Source of the DNA: Devosia sp. LC5
Lineage (GTDB): Bacteria > Pseudomonadota > Alphaproteobacteria > Rhizobiales > Devosiaceae
Length of the DNA: 64,000 nucleotides
Assembly (NCBI RefSeq): GCF_000735585.1
Contig: NZ_JNNO01000007.1
Location: forward strand, 1 to 64,000
Direction of reading: 5' to 3'
A program made the position numbers and the translations under genes. Below the pieces are notes generated by a model. It searched no databases, was not told the origin of the DNA, and saw only the letters and a program-made list of their open reading frames with translations. This document shows positions 63,889 to 64,000 of this stretch, in pieces; the stretch's first letter is position 1, and each line of letters opens with the position of its first letter.

Positions 63889-64000
63889 TTTTACACCGCC
63901 GCTCTCAGCTTGAATCACGCCAGAACAAACCGTTCAATGGACTTCTCAAACAGTCTCTGAGTGAAAACAGTGTTTGACAGGATACCGTGTGAAAAGTAGC
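63889..64000. other. Window end, nothing identified
   Basis: The last 112 bp follow the reverse-transcriptase fragment. No gene or repeat is recognised. Confidence 0.4.

Noticed and set aside
1..64000. CRISPR array, tRNA or rRNA genes
   Set aside because: No regularly spaced direct repeats with unique spacers, and no cloverleaf or rRNA-like segments were seen on reading.

Overview
This is high-GC accessory DNA from an alphaproteobacterium. The main evidence is a stand-alone RepC replication initiator, a family known from alphaproteobacterial repABC plasmids, together with a VirB/VirD4 transfer system with VirC1/VirC2-like proteins and a VirD2-like relaxase. No tRNA, rRNA or CRISPR array was seen. 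The window reads as a mosaic plasmid or an integrated conjugative element, probably from Hyphomicrobiales, loaded with metal resistance, arsenic resistance and aromatic catabolism and cut repeatedly by transposons.

Layout. 1-5.8 kb: two metal-efflux units, each with a MerR/CadR-type regulator divergent from a transporter carrying a heavy-metal-associated domain (a P-type ATPase cut by the window edge; a CDF transporter followed by lspA), with a CYP152-type P450 between them. 5.9-9.1 kb: a four-gene minus-strand unit (response regulator, FkbM methyltransferase, small periplasmic oxidoreductase-like protein, histidine kinase). 9.4-10.1 kb: a serine resolvase. 10.4-32.3 kb: the conjugation region. 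It holds a minus-strand operon of three secreted SNase-like proteins and a TrbM-like gene broken by an in-frame TAG, the virB1-virB11/virD4 operon with a second lytic transglycosylase, a MobC-like protein and relaxase, a probable oriT with a TATCCTG|C nick motif at about 29658/29659, and virC1/virC2-like genes.

32.5-48.0 kb: an IS91-family element (tyrosine recombinase plus HUH transposase) is followed by arsR-arsC-acr3-arsC-arsH and a truncated MFS gene. Then come a plasmid maintenance segment (DUF736, repC, GH25 lysozyme, scpB fragment), a TniABQ transposon with different genes on its two sides, a truncated IS256, a truncated ParB-domain gene, and the 3' remnant of a second IS91-family element. 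48.3-61.3 kb: a MarR regulator, a frameshifted ISL3-family element, two EamA transporters and a phthalate unit: TAXI-TRAP transporter, 4,5-dihydroxyphthalate decarboxylase, dihydrodiol dehydrogenase and dioxygenase reductase on the minus strand, with the oxygenase divergent. Together these would import phthalate and convert it to protocatechuate; no ring-cleavage genes are present. 61.3-64 kb: fragments of a Mu-like transposon, a complete IS3-family element and a group II intron reverse transcriptase fragment.

All identifications come from reading motifs and translations. No database search was run, and family names rest on remembered signatures.
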